From NCBI GenBank assembly GCA_014529385.2, contig CM043967.1:5163001-5227000 (forward strand): DNA of 64,000 nucleotides, given 5' to 3'. The stretch is from Adiantum capillus-veneris. Lineage: Eukaryota; Streptophyta; Polypodiopsida; Polypodiales; Pteridaceae. A program made the position numbers and the translations under genes. The notes under the pieces were generated by a model, which saw only the letters and a list, made by a program, of their open reading frames with translations, did not search any database and was not told the origin of the DNA. This document shows positions 32,539 through 43,519 of the stretch, piece after piece. Each line of letters starts with the position of its first letter. The stretch's first letter is position 1.

Positions 32539-35035
32539 ACCTACCCCTTATAACATGCATAATATTCAAAAATAGAACCGTATTGAAAAGGAAAATTTTA
32601 TGATAAGTCTAACATAGAAGCACTATAAAATGTCCTTACCTACACTTTCACTTTATTGTTTGCACAATTTTCTCACATAATTTCATCCACATGATCTAAT
32701 GATGAGAGTTGCATTTCAATCAAAACCTAGCCTTCACCATCTATTGTACTACTTCATGTACTTGCTAAGCTAGACACTACTGGCATTGATGTTTTTCTTT
32801 TTAACTTTGTATGTGCTTGATCTACTAAAGTAAGTCTTTTTAGTTAAAATGACATCATCCTTTATCATTCACAAATCTTCTAAGGAGTACAGCCAACCAA
32901 ACTACATTGTTCTATAGTAGGCCATTTATGTTGTTTTTTTGTAGATTTGGCACTCTATGTACTTTTTTGCACCCTTTACATCTTGTGCTTTTAGTCTAGG
33001 TCACTACTCCGTCTCTTCGAATACATCATTCTAGGATATGCCCAAGCTGGATATGGCTAATGAAATACAGGCAGTTTTCTCAAGATGTATTCTCTTGAAT
33101 TGTATTGAGTGCAATATATACCCGGTATGACATGGCCAATAAGCTTTAAACTACTCTTGAAATCATAGATAAAGGGCTACTATCCACATACTAGATTCCT
33201 AATAAGGCAACCACAAAAAGCTCCACTGGATGCAAAGCAAGGGAAACTAGATGTCTTGCATAGTGCAACAAGAACAATCATAATCAAAGCAGTGTAGAGG
33301 ATAGTACCTATTGAGAGAAGCCCTTGTTGCACATTTATAAGATAGGATTTGTGCTTAAGCAAGTTTAGGTGACTATGTGTGGAGAGAAGCCCTAGTTGCA
33401 CATCATGAAAAAGGTTGATGACATCATCTTGCACAATTTTTAAAATGCAAGCAAAGATTATTGTATGTGGAGAGAAGCCATTGATCTACATTAACCGAGA
33501 GCTTCTCGATTGTACGCCAAACTCTGCGCTTGCAAAATGACAAAACTCTAAATGCAAGTGGTCTTGTATTATGTATGTTTGATAAATGCATCACGTTCAT
33601 GTAGTGTTGGCGTTACTACTCAGCTTTCAGCGGTGCCTTTCCTTCAATGCGACTCGCAAGTTGAGAGCAAGGGAAAAAGGCAGGGGTCTTTTGAAAGGCT
33701 GCATGAAGATGATAATGGAAGACAAAAAAAAGAGATAATTTGAAATGCAAAGAGATTCTATGGAGAGATAAAGAGAGGGGTCAACCCACTCATTTAGAAA
33801 GAGTAAAAATGATAACATAACACGCAGTTGTGCTCTTTTTCTCTCTCTTTCTAATCTTGTCAGAGAAAAAATCTTTCGTGGTCTAGTTTTTAGTAGACTA
33901 TATCTTCTGTACCTTTGTCGTTGGCCTGCACATCAGCACACAAGCTCATCATGCCCCCCTCTTCTCAATCTTCCCTCCTACAGTTTTCAGCAGTTTCTTG
34001 TCGACTATCCTTGGGCAAGCACTCCATCGATGACACCACCTCCCTACATGGCGCTGGCTTGGACGACCCCATCACATTAGCTCTCATCAATGAAATCCAC
34101 AATGAGACAAGAACTATTCGGTTTTAGGTCAGTTGACTCTTCAAAACCATTACAGGCAACACAAGAACCATATATTTTGCTAGCACATTCTGAGCAAGCT
34201 TTCTTCTGTAATTCTGCGAGTTCTCTCAATCCATGGAGATTGTGTTTATCAATCCTCAAGGATGTCAGATATTTGGCACCACCAACTCAAATTGGATCTC
34301 AAAAGAGGTAAGTTAAGGTAATATTAGCGAGAGGGTGAAAGCATGTATTGGTGGCACCACTGTTTCACTTTTGGTGGTTGGCTTAGCAAAAAGTAGGACA
34401 CAATAAATCTTTTGCAAATCTTATCAAAATTTTGCGGACACTGCAGTTTTGAATTCTCCCTGTCAAAAGCTTTCCAATGATATACAACATGGTTGGTATC
34501 ATACGAGATACATGAAATTGGGATCCTTAAGTTGCTATCAAAGTAGTGTCCAAGACACCACTTTTTTGGACCACCAATACATGCTTTGGCCCGAGAACAA
34601 CAAATCTAGGCATTCCCATCCCCTTACAACATTAACACATGACAACTACTCTAATAAAGAAGAGAGCAACATTGATGCAATGGATGACAAAACAGAACAT
34701 CTTGCCTTGGACATTAAGCCTTCAGGAGAGCCTCAACCATCAATTGGTTTGCCAAAACCACTCTTAATGCAAACTTGACAATTGAAGAGCTTCAAGAAGT
34801 ATTGAAGGACAACAAAGAGATTGAATTGATCTCTTCCCAAGTTTGATTAAACCCTAAAGAATATAGTAGTGCTAAAGAGAATGAGCACTCTGATCCATTC
34901 AAAAGAACGAGCACTCAAATCCATCAATAAAAACGAACTCCCCTAATCTAATTGTAGAGCATGTTCTCACTTCCTTCATTTAAGGTTGCCCATCAAATTT
35001 TGTTTCCTAGCACCACATTTTTTTGTCTCATTTGT

Positions 35036-35200
35036 GCTAGAGTTGGCAAGCCTGCAAAGGGAAAAACTGTCTCGCACAATTTTTGTAACAGGTTATTGCT
35101 CTTTACTTGCTCTTTTGGGCTAGACTTGGCAAGCTTGCAAAGGGAAAAACCCTCTAGCAAGATATTTGTAACAAGTTATTGCTCTTTACTTGGATTTCAA
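35036..35200. repeat. Imperfect tandem repeat, period about 83 bp
   Basis: GCTAGASTTGGCAAGC, GCAAAGGGAAAAAC and TTATTGCTCTTTACTTG occur in the same order twice, with the copies differing by substitutions and small indels. Confidence 0.8.
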
Positions 35201-35974
35201 CTTAACTCATGGGATAAGAAGCAACCTAAAACTAGGATGAGGGTTTTTTTTTTGGGACTCTTTTGTACCAAGAGACTAACATATTGGAAAAATTAGCGAG
35301 AGCAAAATTCATTTGGATTGCACAATCTAGAAAACACTACTAGGATAGTAACCTAGTACATTGTGGCTCTCAAGAAGCTTAAAATTGTGTTGGTCTCTCA
35401 TTTGTTTTCAAAAGATAGCACTCACCCACAAGTCCACATTGTATGTTATGTTGTTTCCTTGCATTGAGTTCTTCATGTCTGGTTGCATTGTGTTCTTGAT
35501 GCCGATTTCTTGAATTGTAATTTACGTTTGCATATGAAAACATTGCATTTGAGGGCATAAAATATTTACAAGAGTGTTTCCTAAATGTTCCTAAATGCTT
35601 GACGTACAAGACTATTGCATTTGAAAGGAATTGTTATTATTTTTCTTGTAGGCAAGCTATTGTCTAAATGCTTGTTGCCTAAATGGTTGATGTACAATAG
35701 TATTGTTCTTTCTCACACGCAAGCTATTGTCAAGCCTTCCTTAGTGGTAGACCTTCCTTCTTCTTTTTATAATAGTATTTTCTATACCTTTAGCTTATGG
35801 TGCAATGGTCTCTAAGGTTATGGCACCCAAAAACATGAATTTCTTAAGGTTGATAGATCCAAGACAATTTTTAGGTTTTAAAGTTTTAAGAATCTTCAAA
35901 ACTGCATGGGCTGCGAAGAGGTTGTTATTTGGTGAGCTTACAATATAAGAGATACTTAGTCCAAATCATGAGCA

Positions 35975-36225
35975 ATGTAGAAGAGAAGTTTGAGTTCAAA
36001 GAATCTTCTACATTTGATCAAGTACCATATTATGCATGTTTTGTGATAATGTTGCAAGAACTTGAGCCTACAACTAGAAAAGATACAAAGATCTTTTAAA
36101 AAACTCCAAATGAGAAATGTAGAAGAGAAGTTTGAATTCAAAGAATCTTCTACGTTTGATCAAGTACCATATTATGCAAGAACCTGAGCCTACAACTAGA
36201 AAAGATACAAAGATCTTCAAAAAAA
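35975..36225. repeat. Direct repeat, period about 140 bp, second copy with internal deletion
   Basis: GTAGAAGAGAAGTTTGAR begins at 35978 and 36118. Both copies contain TTTGATCAAGTACCATATTA and GAGCCTACAACTAGAAAAG. The second lacks about 21 bp around TGTTTTGTGATAATG. Confidence 0.85.
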
Positions 36226-36235
36226 ATATCCCCCT

Positions 36236-36473
36236 CTCTAAAGTAACCTATCTTAACACGGGCTCTTAGTCCAATCCTTCCATAAGTCTTATGAGGGTAC
36301 GATTTAGTTAATGTTTACACAATACCAAAAAAAAAAGTCTCAAGGACTCTCTAAATTAGTCCATGTTAACATGGGCTATTTTGGAACTCATATTTTGAAA
36401 GCTTTTAGGGAGTAACACCATACGATTTATTCTTTGGTAAAAAAGCTACCTAAAGTAGTCCGTGTTAGCATGG
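36236..36473. repeat. Left part of palindromic minisatellite (about 105-bp units)
   Basis: Three units each contain an imperfect palindrome of the form AAGTAGYCCGTGTTAACATG plus GGCTACTT, at about 36240, 36350 and 36448. Units are separated by TTTGGAAC and TTTTAGGGAGTAACACCAT-like sequence. The array continues at 47118-47525, on the other side of the LINE and Ty3-3 insertions. Confidence 0.75.
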
Positions 36474-36659
36474 ACTAGAAGGTGCTTTGGGGAGCCATGC
36501 CTACTGGGGTTTGGTTCGCACTAGAGGATCGGCACTGACACTTGCTCTGGTTCAAGATCGGTGTTTGAGGATCCCTTGCATCTATTTAGCAAGTGCACTG
36601 CCTTGTCTCGGGACCTTGGCTGCTCAAGTGTGCAACTAGGTTCGGAAGACCCGGAAGAT
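36474..36659 (+). pseudogene. LINE fragment with RT-type zinc finger, left part
   Basis: GGTGCTTTGGGGAGCCATGC at 36482 matches GGTCCTTTGGGGAGCCTTAC of the tandem units (50848). Frame-corrected reading runs through the LWGA.P.GV region of the zf-RVT domain found at the end of LINE ORF2. It stops at 36659, where Ty3-3 begins, and resumes at 46690. 36655-36659 (AAGAT) is the target duplication. Confidence 0.65.
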
Positions 36660-37141
36660 TGTAGAAGGCAAGGACAGTCCCAGCAGGCGGGAACTACCCC
36701 TTAGAAGATCGACCAATGGAAGCGGGAACAGCTACACTGGCAGTAATTATCACAGGTAGTTACTACAGTAACTCCTAAGAGCTATAAATAGGACGTGCTA
36801 CACTGTAACCGGCTGCTTGACTTTTCGGCTTTTGGCTATCTAAACACTTTTGGGTTACGAGCTCTTAGCTTCTAGATTCACCCTTGTGATCATTACTTTT
36901 GTAATCATCCAAACTTAAGCCTATTGTACCCTGTACTGGTTATTCATGAGCTAATGATCTGAATCTACAAATACCATTTTTAGTCTTCAAGTGTGTCATT
37001 CATTTCAGTATATCATTTCACTTTAGTTCTCTATTCAGACCAGTACTCTGTTTCAGTTCCCATTAACTGAACTATCTATATACAGTAGCTCCAAATTCTG
37101 ACACTCGAATAAGCTGTCTAAAGAGACCAGCTCCCATTCCA
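36660..37141 (+). repeat. Ty3-3 5' LTR
   Basis: 482 bp, TG...CA. CTATAAATAGG at 36781-36791 is a good TATA box. Downstream, TTGTGATCATTACTTTTGTA is repeated with change in the 3' LTR. Confidence 0.93.
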
Positions 37142-38770
37142 TTTTGGCAATCATGGTGATTACTGCTGATTGCTCTTAGACCAGAGAGCTCAATCTCCCA
37201 GTTGGAATTCTTAGCTACAGATATGGCACCCAAAGTCAATCGTGGTCGCAAACCGTCAACCCGGTTAGGCACTGATTCCAACCGTGTCGACCCTATTCCT
37301 GAGGTATCAGAAAGAGAGTCTGATACTAAGAAGGATCCTGAGAGTGACATTGAGGCTCAAGAGGAGGACAGCAATGTTGACGAGGCTAGGGACTCTCAGC
37401 ATTCCAGTCACTCAAGAAGGAGAAGGGCTGAACGGAAAGAACGCAAAACCACGAGTTCTCGGTCCACACACAAGGCAAATGGGGCCAAGGGCAGTTGTCA
37501 CAAATCCAGCAAGGAAGCCAGAGGAGAAACAGAGACTGAAGCTGAAGAAGAAATTGACTAGGATGCTGACACAGATCACTACAGGAAGTCTTCAAGACGA
37601 AGTCAGGCTCCCAAGGTCAGAAGAAGCAGAGACGATGTCGACTTGCATAATTATACTTCTTCATTGAAGATCTCTTTCCCAGTGTTCAAAGGCGAAAAGA
37701 AAGATGATCCAAATGTTCATATTCAAGCTTTTGAGCAATATGCTGAGCTGAAGAATATTGATGAAGATGATTAGGAAGAATAATTTCCTCAGACACTGAA
37801 GGATATGGCAAGGTATCACCATTATCCAGCTTGCCAGCTCAGATCAGAACAAACTGGTCAAGGCTTCCAAGCTTGAATATTCAAACAACAGAGGTGATGA
37901 ATACATCCTCTGCAAGCTAGACAAGATCAGACAAGGGAAATTATCTGGGAGAAGTTATGTTGAGAAGATCAAGGAGTTAACCAGGGAGTTATAGGAGCCA
38001 CCTTAAAAAAAAAGGCTACACACATGGTTTTTGAATGGGTTCCGTAGCAAGAAGCTCAGAGAGCAAGAAGTATCTGCACCAACAAAGAAATTTAATGACC
38101 TCGTGTAGCAAGCTCTGAAGCCTGAACAGCAAGCTAAGAAGGAGAAAAGCCACAAGAAGAGGAGGTCCAGTAGTAGCAGTTCTTTCAATGAGAATTCAAA
38201 TTCTAGTGAGACCTCCAGCAGCTCTAGCAGCAGCTCCAATGAGAAGAGCAAGGACAAGGCTAAGAAAGGGTCTTGGTCCAGGAAACTGGATGAAATGGCC
38301 AGGCAGATTGCTCAAATCAGTCAGACCAGACAACCAGTTAGGAGAATGGAAACTTGGTGTTCTAAATGCAAGTCTAAAGATCATGTTTCCAATGAATGCC
38401 CACAATGTATCTATTGTAAATCTTTTGGACATTTATCGAACAACTGTGGCATTTGGATTCATCATTTCAAAAAGGGAAAGGATTTGTCCCTAGTGGCATT
38501 CACCTATGCTAAACCAGCTAAGGTAGAGACGACCAGCGTACCTCGAGCGGAAAATTCAGGTACCAGTGGCACTGGTACTGGGCGCGGTAGATACCAAGGG
38601 GGTACTGGCCGAGGTTGAGGTCGGGGTAATTTTCAAAACCGAAGCCTTAACTGTTATACTTGTGGAAAATATGGGTACTTTGCGGCTCAGTGTCCAAAGG
38701 CACCCAGTACTGCAGCTACTGAGGCAAAAGCCCAGAACCAGTTCCAATACGGGCAGTTACATGCATTAAA
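37142..38770 (+). pseudogene. Ty3-3 gag with zinc knuckles
   Basis: Reading starts near ATG 37202 or 37223. The first 120 residues are acidic and basic low-complexity sequence ending in a TAG at 37561, and the same frame continues to SLKISFPVFKGEKKDDPNVH, the start of the gag core. Frameshifted pieces (FPQTLKDMARY, LDKIRQGKLSGRSYVEKIKE) follow. A Ser-rich segment precedes two knuckles, CSKCKSKDHVSNEC and CIYCKSFGHLSNNC (38358-38447), and a third, CYTCGKYGYFAAQC (about 38652-38695), has Tyr at the His position. PBS identity just after 37141 was not clear (TTTTGGCAATCATGG). Confidence 0.82.
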
Positions 38771-40163
38771 GGGGTAGTTATTAAAGAAATCCCAGATGAG
38801 CCGATAAAACAAGTCAGTCCAGAAACTAGCAAATGGACTTAGCAGAGAGAGGTAACGAAGGCGAAGGGTAAAGAGAAGGTAGTCAATGAATGGCAACAAC
38901 AGAGAGAACTGGCAGCTAAGATCATAGAAGATCTAGCCAAGAAGCTACCAGAGCAGCCAGAAAGTTCTAATGCTCGAGTCATTTAGAAGATACCATCCCA
39001 GTCTTCTGAGAAAAGAAAGCCATATGAGTCAAGATCTGGAATCTTGGAAACTATGCTTGATGCAGTCCAACTGGTGGAAGATCTCGGAAACGTCAAATCA
39101 GATCTAACTGCTATGGGAAACAATGAAGAGGGCAAAGTGGACACCAGGACAAAGGAGTGGCATTGTGAAGATGTTCCTGAGTCTTCAAGTTCTGATAATA
39201 AATCAGACCAAGAGAGAGAAGAAATTCATCTCAAAATCTGTGAAAGAATTCAAAAACTGACAGTTGAATTAGAAGATATCCAAAAGATTTTGCCTGAAGC
39301 AGCAAAATTCATCAAACAATGGCGAAAGGCTGAAGCCGATGCCAGAACAGTTGATATGGCAGCTGTCAAGATGATGAAGTACCAGTAATCCAGGTAGACT
39401 ACAAAGTCAGGAAACAATGGGAGCCGCTATTCGGTGTTATACTGGATGGAGGGTCAAATGTAAATATCTTGGGGGCACATCTTCAGCAAAGGCTGGGTAT
39501 TACAAATTTGAAACCAGCACCCTTTAAGGTTCGAATGGTCGATCGTAGAGTTGTTCAGGCAACTGGTATGATTGAGAATATACAGATAAGGACGGGTAAA
39601 GAAAAAATTCAAGACCAGCTTTCTAGTACTATATGTGCAGGGAGCATATGGGATGATGCTGGGACACCCATGGCTACGAACGGCACAGGCTGTTCACGAT
39701 TATGACAATCAGACTCTGACATTCCAGGGCACTAGTAGAAGAATTCAGATCCAGACAAACAACACCAGAAGCTGGAAGAAGGCTGCGACCAGAAGAGCTT
39801 TGCCAGAAGTATGGGGTAAAGAAGATTGAGAGGATACTGACAACAATGAATATTTTTCCATTGGCTGAAATAGATTTAAACGCAGTATTATCTCACAAGG
39901 ATCAAGCTGAAAATCAGAGGAAGCAATTTCCAGATTAGTTTACTAAACTAAATCCTGGAGAAAGATTGGTTAAGTTGACTGGACGGCCAGAGGAACCAAC
40001 TGACTCTAAAGAAGAATGTTTAGATTCCAGTATCTCAGCACACACTGAAGAGGTGCACTCTAAAGAAGTTACTGGAGTTTAGAATGAAAGTCCAGAACTA
40101 ACAGGTCCGTCTTGGGATTATGCTGAGGAGTCAACCAAAAGGAAGGGAGGTGGGCTGAATTGG
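38771..40163 (+). pseudogene. Ty3-3 linker and protease
   Basis: An acidic coiled-coil-like ORF (39044-39388, CERIQKLTVELEDIQKILPE) precedes the protease. Protease motif is VILDGGSNVNILGAHLQQRL near 39436, a D-G-G active site as seen in some plant Ty3 lineages, and after a frame change the flap-distal MMLGHPWLRTAQAV block (about 39647). The remainder to 40163 is a linker with several stops. Confidence 0.75.
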
Positions 40164-41250
40164 TTGCTTCCAGATGATCAAGAAATTGAAGAATGGAATC
40201 TGGGTTCCGAAGAAACTCCTCAACTGATCAAAGTAATTAAGCATTTGAATCCAGAAATGAAAGCAAAAGCACGACTTATGTTCCTAAAATATAAGGATGT
40301 ATTTGCATGGGAACGTATTGATTTAAAAGGTGAAGATCCAGAGGTGTGTCAACATAGAATACCTCTAAAGTCAGATGCCAGACCAATGCATCTGCAAAGG
40401 TACAGAATGAATCCAAACTATGCTAAGAAGGTCAAAGAAGAAATTGACAACCTTCTAAAGGCTGGATTCATCACAGAAGTCGTCAGTAGTGACTGGCTAT
40501 TTCCTATTGTGGTAGTACCAAAGAAGAATGGAAAGCGCAGAGTCTGTGTAGATTATCAAAAGTTGAACGCTCAAACCACCAAAGATCCTTTTCCATTAGC
40601 TTTTACAGACATTCTTCTTGATGAGATTGCAAGCCATGGTATGTATAGTTTTATGGATGGCTATAGTGGTTATAATCAGCTAAAGATTGCTCCTGAAGAT
40701 CAGAGTAAAACCACTTTTATTCTTGAATGGGGTGCATTCATGTATCTAGTCGTGCCATTTGGTCTTTGCAATGCTCCAGCGACATTCTAGTATTGCATGA
40801 TGGAGATATTGAGTGAATACTTGCACCGATTCCTAGCCATATTTATGGATGACTTCATTTTATTCTCAACTAAGGAGAAGCATTTATTATTTTGAAAAAT
40901 GGTCTTTCAACGATGTAAGGAGAAGAGGATCTGTTTGAATCCATTCAAATCTATTTTTTGGTCTGGAAGGGACAACTACTAGGGCATATAGTGTCCAGGA
41001 ATGGCATAGAGATGGCCAATGATAAAATCCAGTGTGTCCAGCAGGCCAAGGCACCCCGCACAGCATCTGAACTAAGTTCATTCTTGGGATATATCAATTT
41101 TTATAGAATATTTGTTCATATGTTTGCTTCTAAGGCATTGCCCTTATATGATCTCACAAAGAAAACCAGCAAGTTCATCTGGACTGTTGAATGTGAGAAG
41201 AGCTTTCAATGTCTTAAAAATGCCATTATCTGTAAGCCAATACTCTAACA
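40164..41250 (+). pseudogene. Ty3-3 reverse transcriptase
   Basis: Motifs in order: VKEEIDNLLKAGFITEV, VVVPKKNGKRRVCVDYQKLN, YSFMDGYSGYNQLKIAPED (catalytic Asp), LVVPFGLCNAPATF with TAG right after it at 40788-40790, then FLAIFMDDFILFSTKEKH with the F-M-D-D active site (about 40840), and LLGHIVSRNGIEM and LSSFLGYINFYRIF. Residues for catalysis are present; the frame is interrupted twice. Confidence 0.88.
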
Positions 41251-41866
41251 ACCAGACTGGGATATTATATTCCATGTGCATGTCGATGCTTCGGGACTGG
41301 CAATGGGAGCAATATTGGCTCAACTAGATGGGAGGACTAACTATCCAGTGTATTTTGTCAGTCGAAGATCCAGTCAAGCTGAACAAGGATATACTACCAC
41401 GGAGGGGGAAGCCTTAGGAATGGTTTTCAATGCCACCAAGTTTCAACATTATTTATTGGGCAAGCTATTTCATTTCTATGTGGATCATGGAGCATTATTG
41501 TTTTTTATCAACAAAGTTATTATCCAAGGGAGATTCATCACATGGATGATGTTCCTGATGGAGTTTGAATTTCGCATATTCCATAAGCCCGGTAAATCTC
41601 ATTGTGGTGCTGCTTTTCTGTCCAGAAGTACTGAAGGCTACTCAAAAATATCCTTAAGAGATGAGCGAGTAGATGCAGAGTTGTTTCAAGTAACAACTGA
41701 GGAAAGTACATATTCAGAATGGTATGATGTATATCAGCTCCTTTCAAAAGGAGGACTCCCAAAAAACTGGACTCGGAATGAGAAGAAAGCTCTAATTATT
41801 AAGAGTCTTAAGTTCACCATCATAGGAGGATTGGTCTATAGACTGGGAGTAGATGGGGTTCTTTGA
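41251..41866 (+). pseudogene. Ty3-3 RNase H and start of integrase
   Basis: The open frame 41276-41866 begins HVDASGLAMGAILAQLDGRT (first catalytic Asp), then YTTTEGEALGMVFNATKFQ (Glu) and FHFYVDHGALLFFINK (Asp). The usual DALSR end is changed to GAAFLSRST. The spacer to integrase follows (KFTIIGGLVYRLG). Confidence 0.88.
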
Positions 41867-43168
41867 AGATGTGTGCCGATGGAAGGCATGCACGTTATTT
41901 CTGAAGCACACAATGGGGATCTGGAGGACACTTCTCCGCTAATATTACTTGTAAGAAGATTTTGCAGGCTAGATTATGGTGGCAAACTCTGATACCTGAT
42001 GTTCAAAGTTTTTGCAAAACTTGTGATATATGTCAGAGAATGGGCAGACCGACATATGACTCCACTTACTCCATTTCAATCACTAGGAGTATTCATGAAA
42101 TGGGGTTTGGACTTCATGGGATCATTCAAGAAGGTCACTCCAAGGAAGAACCGATATGTATTGATGGCTACCTCTTATGTCACTAAATGGGTAGAGGCCA
42201 AGGCTCTTCTAGATAATACTGCAAAGTTCACTGTTGTATTTCTATTTGAAAATATTGTATGTCACTATGGATGCCCCATTGAGATTGTGTCTGATCAAGG
42301 GACACACTTTATTAATGATATTATGGAAATTCTGATAGAGATGCTCTCAATTAAGCACAGGAAGTCAACACCGTATTATCCCAGGTGTAATGGGCAAGTA
42401 GAGAGCACTAACAAGACCATCAAGAACATTCTCACTAAGATTGTGCAAAAGGAGCCACACCATTGGGATCTTAAGCTCTAGACTACTCTATGGGCCTCCA
42501 AAACAGCTTATAAAGTTACCACTGGAATGACACCTTTCAGAATGGTGTATGGTACTGAAGTTGTAGTGCCTATGAAATTCGTGATTCCCAGTCTCAGAAT
42601 GGCGGTTGAGTATGGCTTGGATTTTAATCATAATCTCAAACATAGACTGGAGGAATTAGCGCAATTGGATGAGTTAAGACTATGTGCCATGCTGGAACAG
42701 GAGATTGTTCAGCAAAGAAGGAAGCACTGGCATGATAGAATAATCAAGGTTAGGGAGTTCTAGAAGGGCAACTTAGTTTTGCTTTATCAGTCCAAACTGG
42801 GCCCTAAGAAACCAAATTTAAAGATAGCTTGGGTTGGTCCGTATGAAGTCGACTGGGTATTTTCCAATGGCACAATAAGGTTGAAGGATTTATTTGGATT
42901 ATTGTTGCCACGTGTCTACAATGGGGCCAAGATCAAGCTATATTATTCCAATGAGAAAGAGACTTCCAGAGGAGAAGATACTGGTATTTTGGGTACTAGT
43001 GACCAAGGACTTTTAGATTCAGCAATTCTAAATCTCTTCCATGTACAACCAGTACCAGAACCAATGACAGTGCCAGAAAAGTCACAAAGTGACAAAATAG
43101 TGCCAGTGATAGTGTCAGGCGAGTTCCAGAGTCCGTACCAGTTCCTATGGGGAAAAGCGCCAACATGA
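41867..43168 (+). pseudogene. Ty3-3 integrase
   Basis: A zinc domain (ARLWWQTLIPDVQSF, TCDICQRMG) is followed by the core: MKWGLDFMGSFKKV (Asp), EIVSDQGTHFINDIM (Asp) and YPRCNGQVESTNK (Glu, 35 residues after the second Asp). After a TAG at 42480-42482 the tail continues with TPFRMVYGTEVVVPMKF and, past another TAG at about 42762, LLYQSKLGPKKPNLKIAWVG. Reading ends near 43168. All three catalytic residues are preserved. Confidence 0.88.
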
Positions 43169-43519
43169 ATGAATGTGGTAATCATTAAAGGGATTATGGG
43201 AAAAATTGGCCAATGCATGTGTGCCATGTCGCCAACAGTGCACAAAACTCTAGGAACAACAAGTAGTGGAGCTTTTATGGCGCGTACGTGTATAACAGTA
43301 AGGCGGGTAGGCATTCTCCTCATAAGTCTCCTGTGCAACGACTACCTGCTATTACACACTCGCCATCGCCAAGCTCTGAAGACCCTTCACTACAATCGAA
43401 AATCTCCTCGTACGAAGTCTGTTGGTCTCTGTTTGTCCCTACCCAACACACCTTATTGCGGCTTTGAATATTCAAGTAAGTCTTCTTCCTCTACAGACTT
43501 GCCGTCTTCACAGTGTATG

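Larger units (their letters stand above)
32539..36235. other. About 3.7 kb without recognisable gene
   Basis: ORFs of 60-111 codons on both strands show no domain I recognise. Visible structure is limited to GAGAGAAGCC motifs at 33315, 33390 and 33471, each followed by CCTTGTTGCACAT-like sequence, an ~85-bp imperfect direct repeat (about 35036-35200), and a ~140-bp direct repeat (35975-36225). Confidence 0.5.
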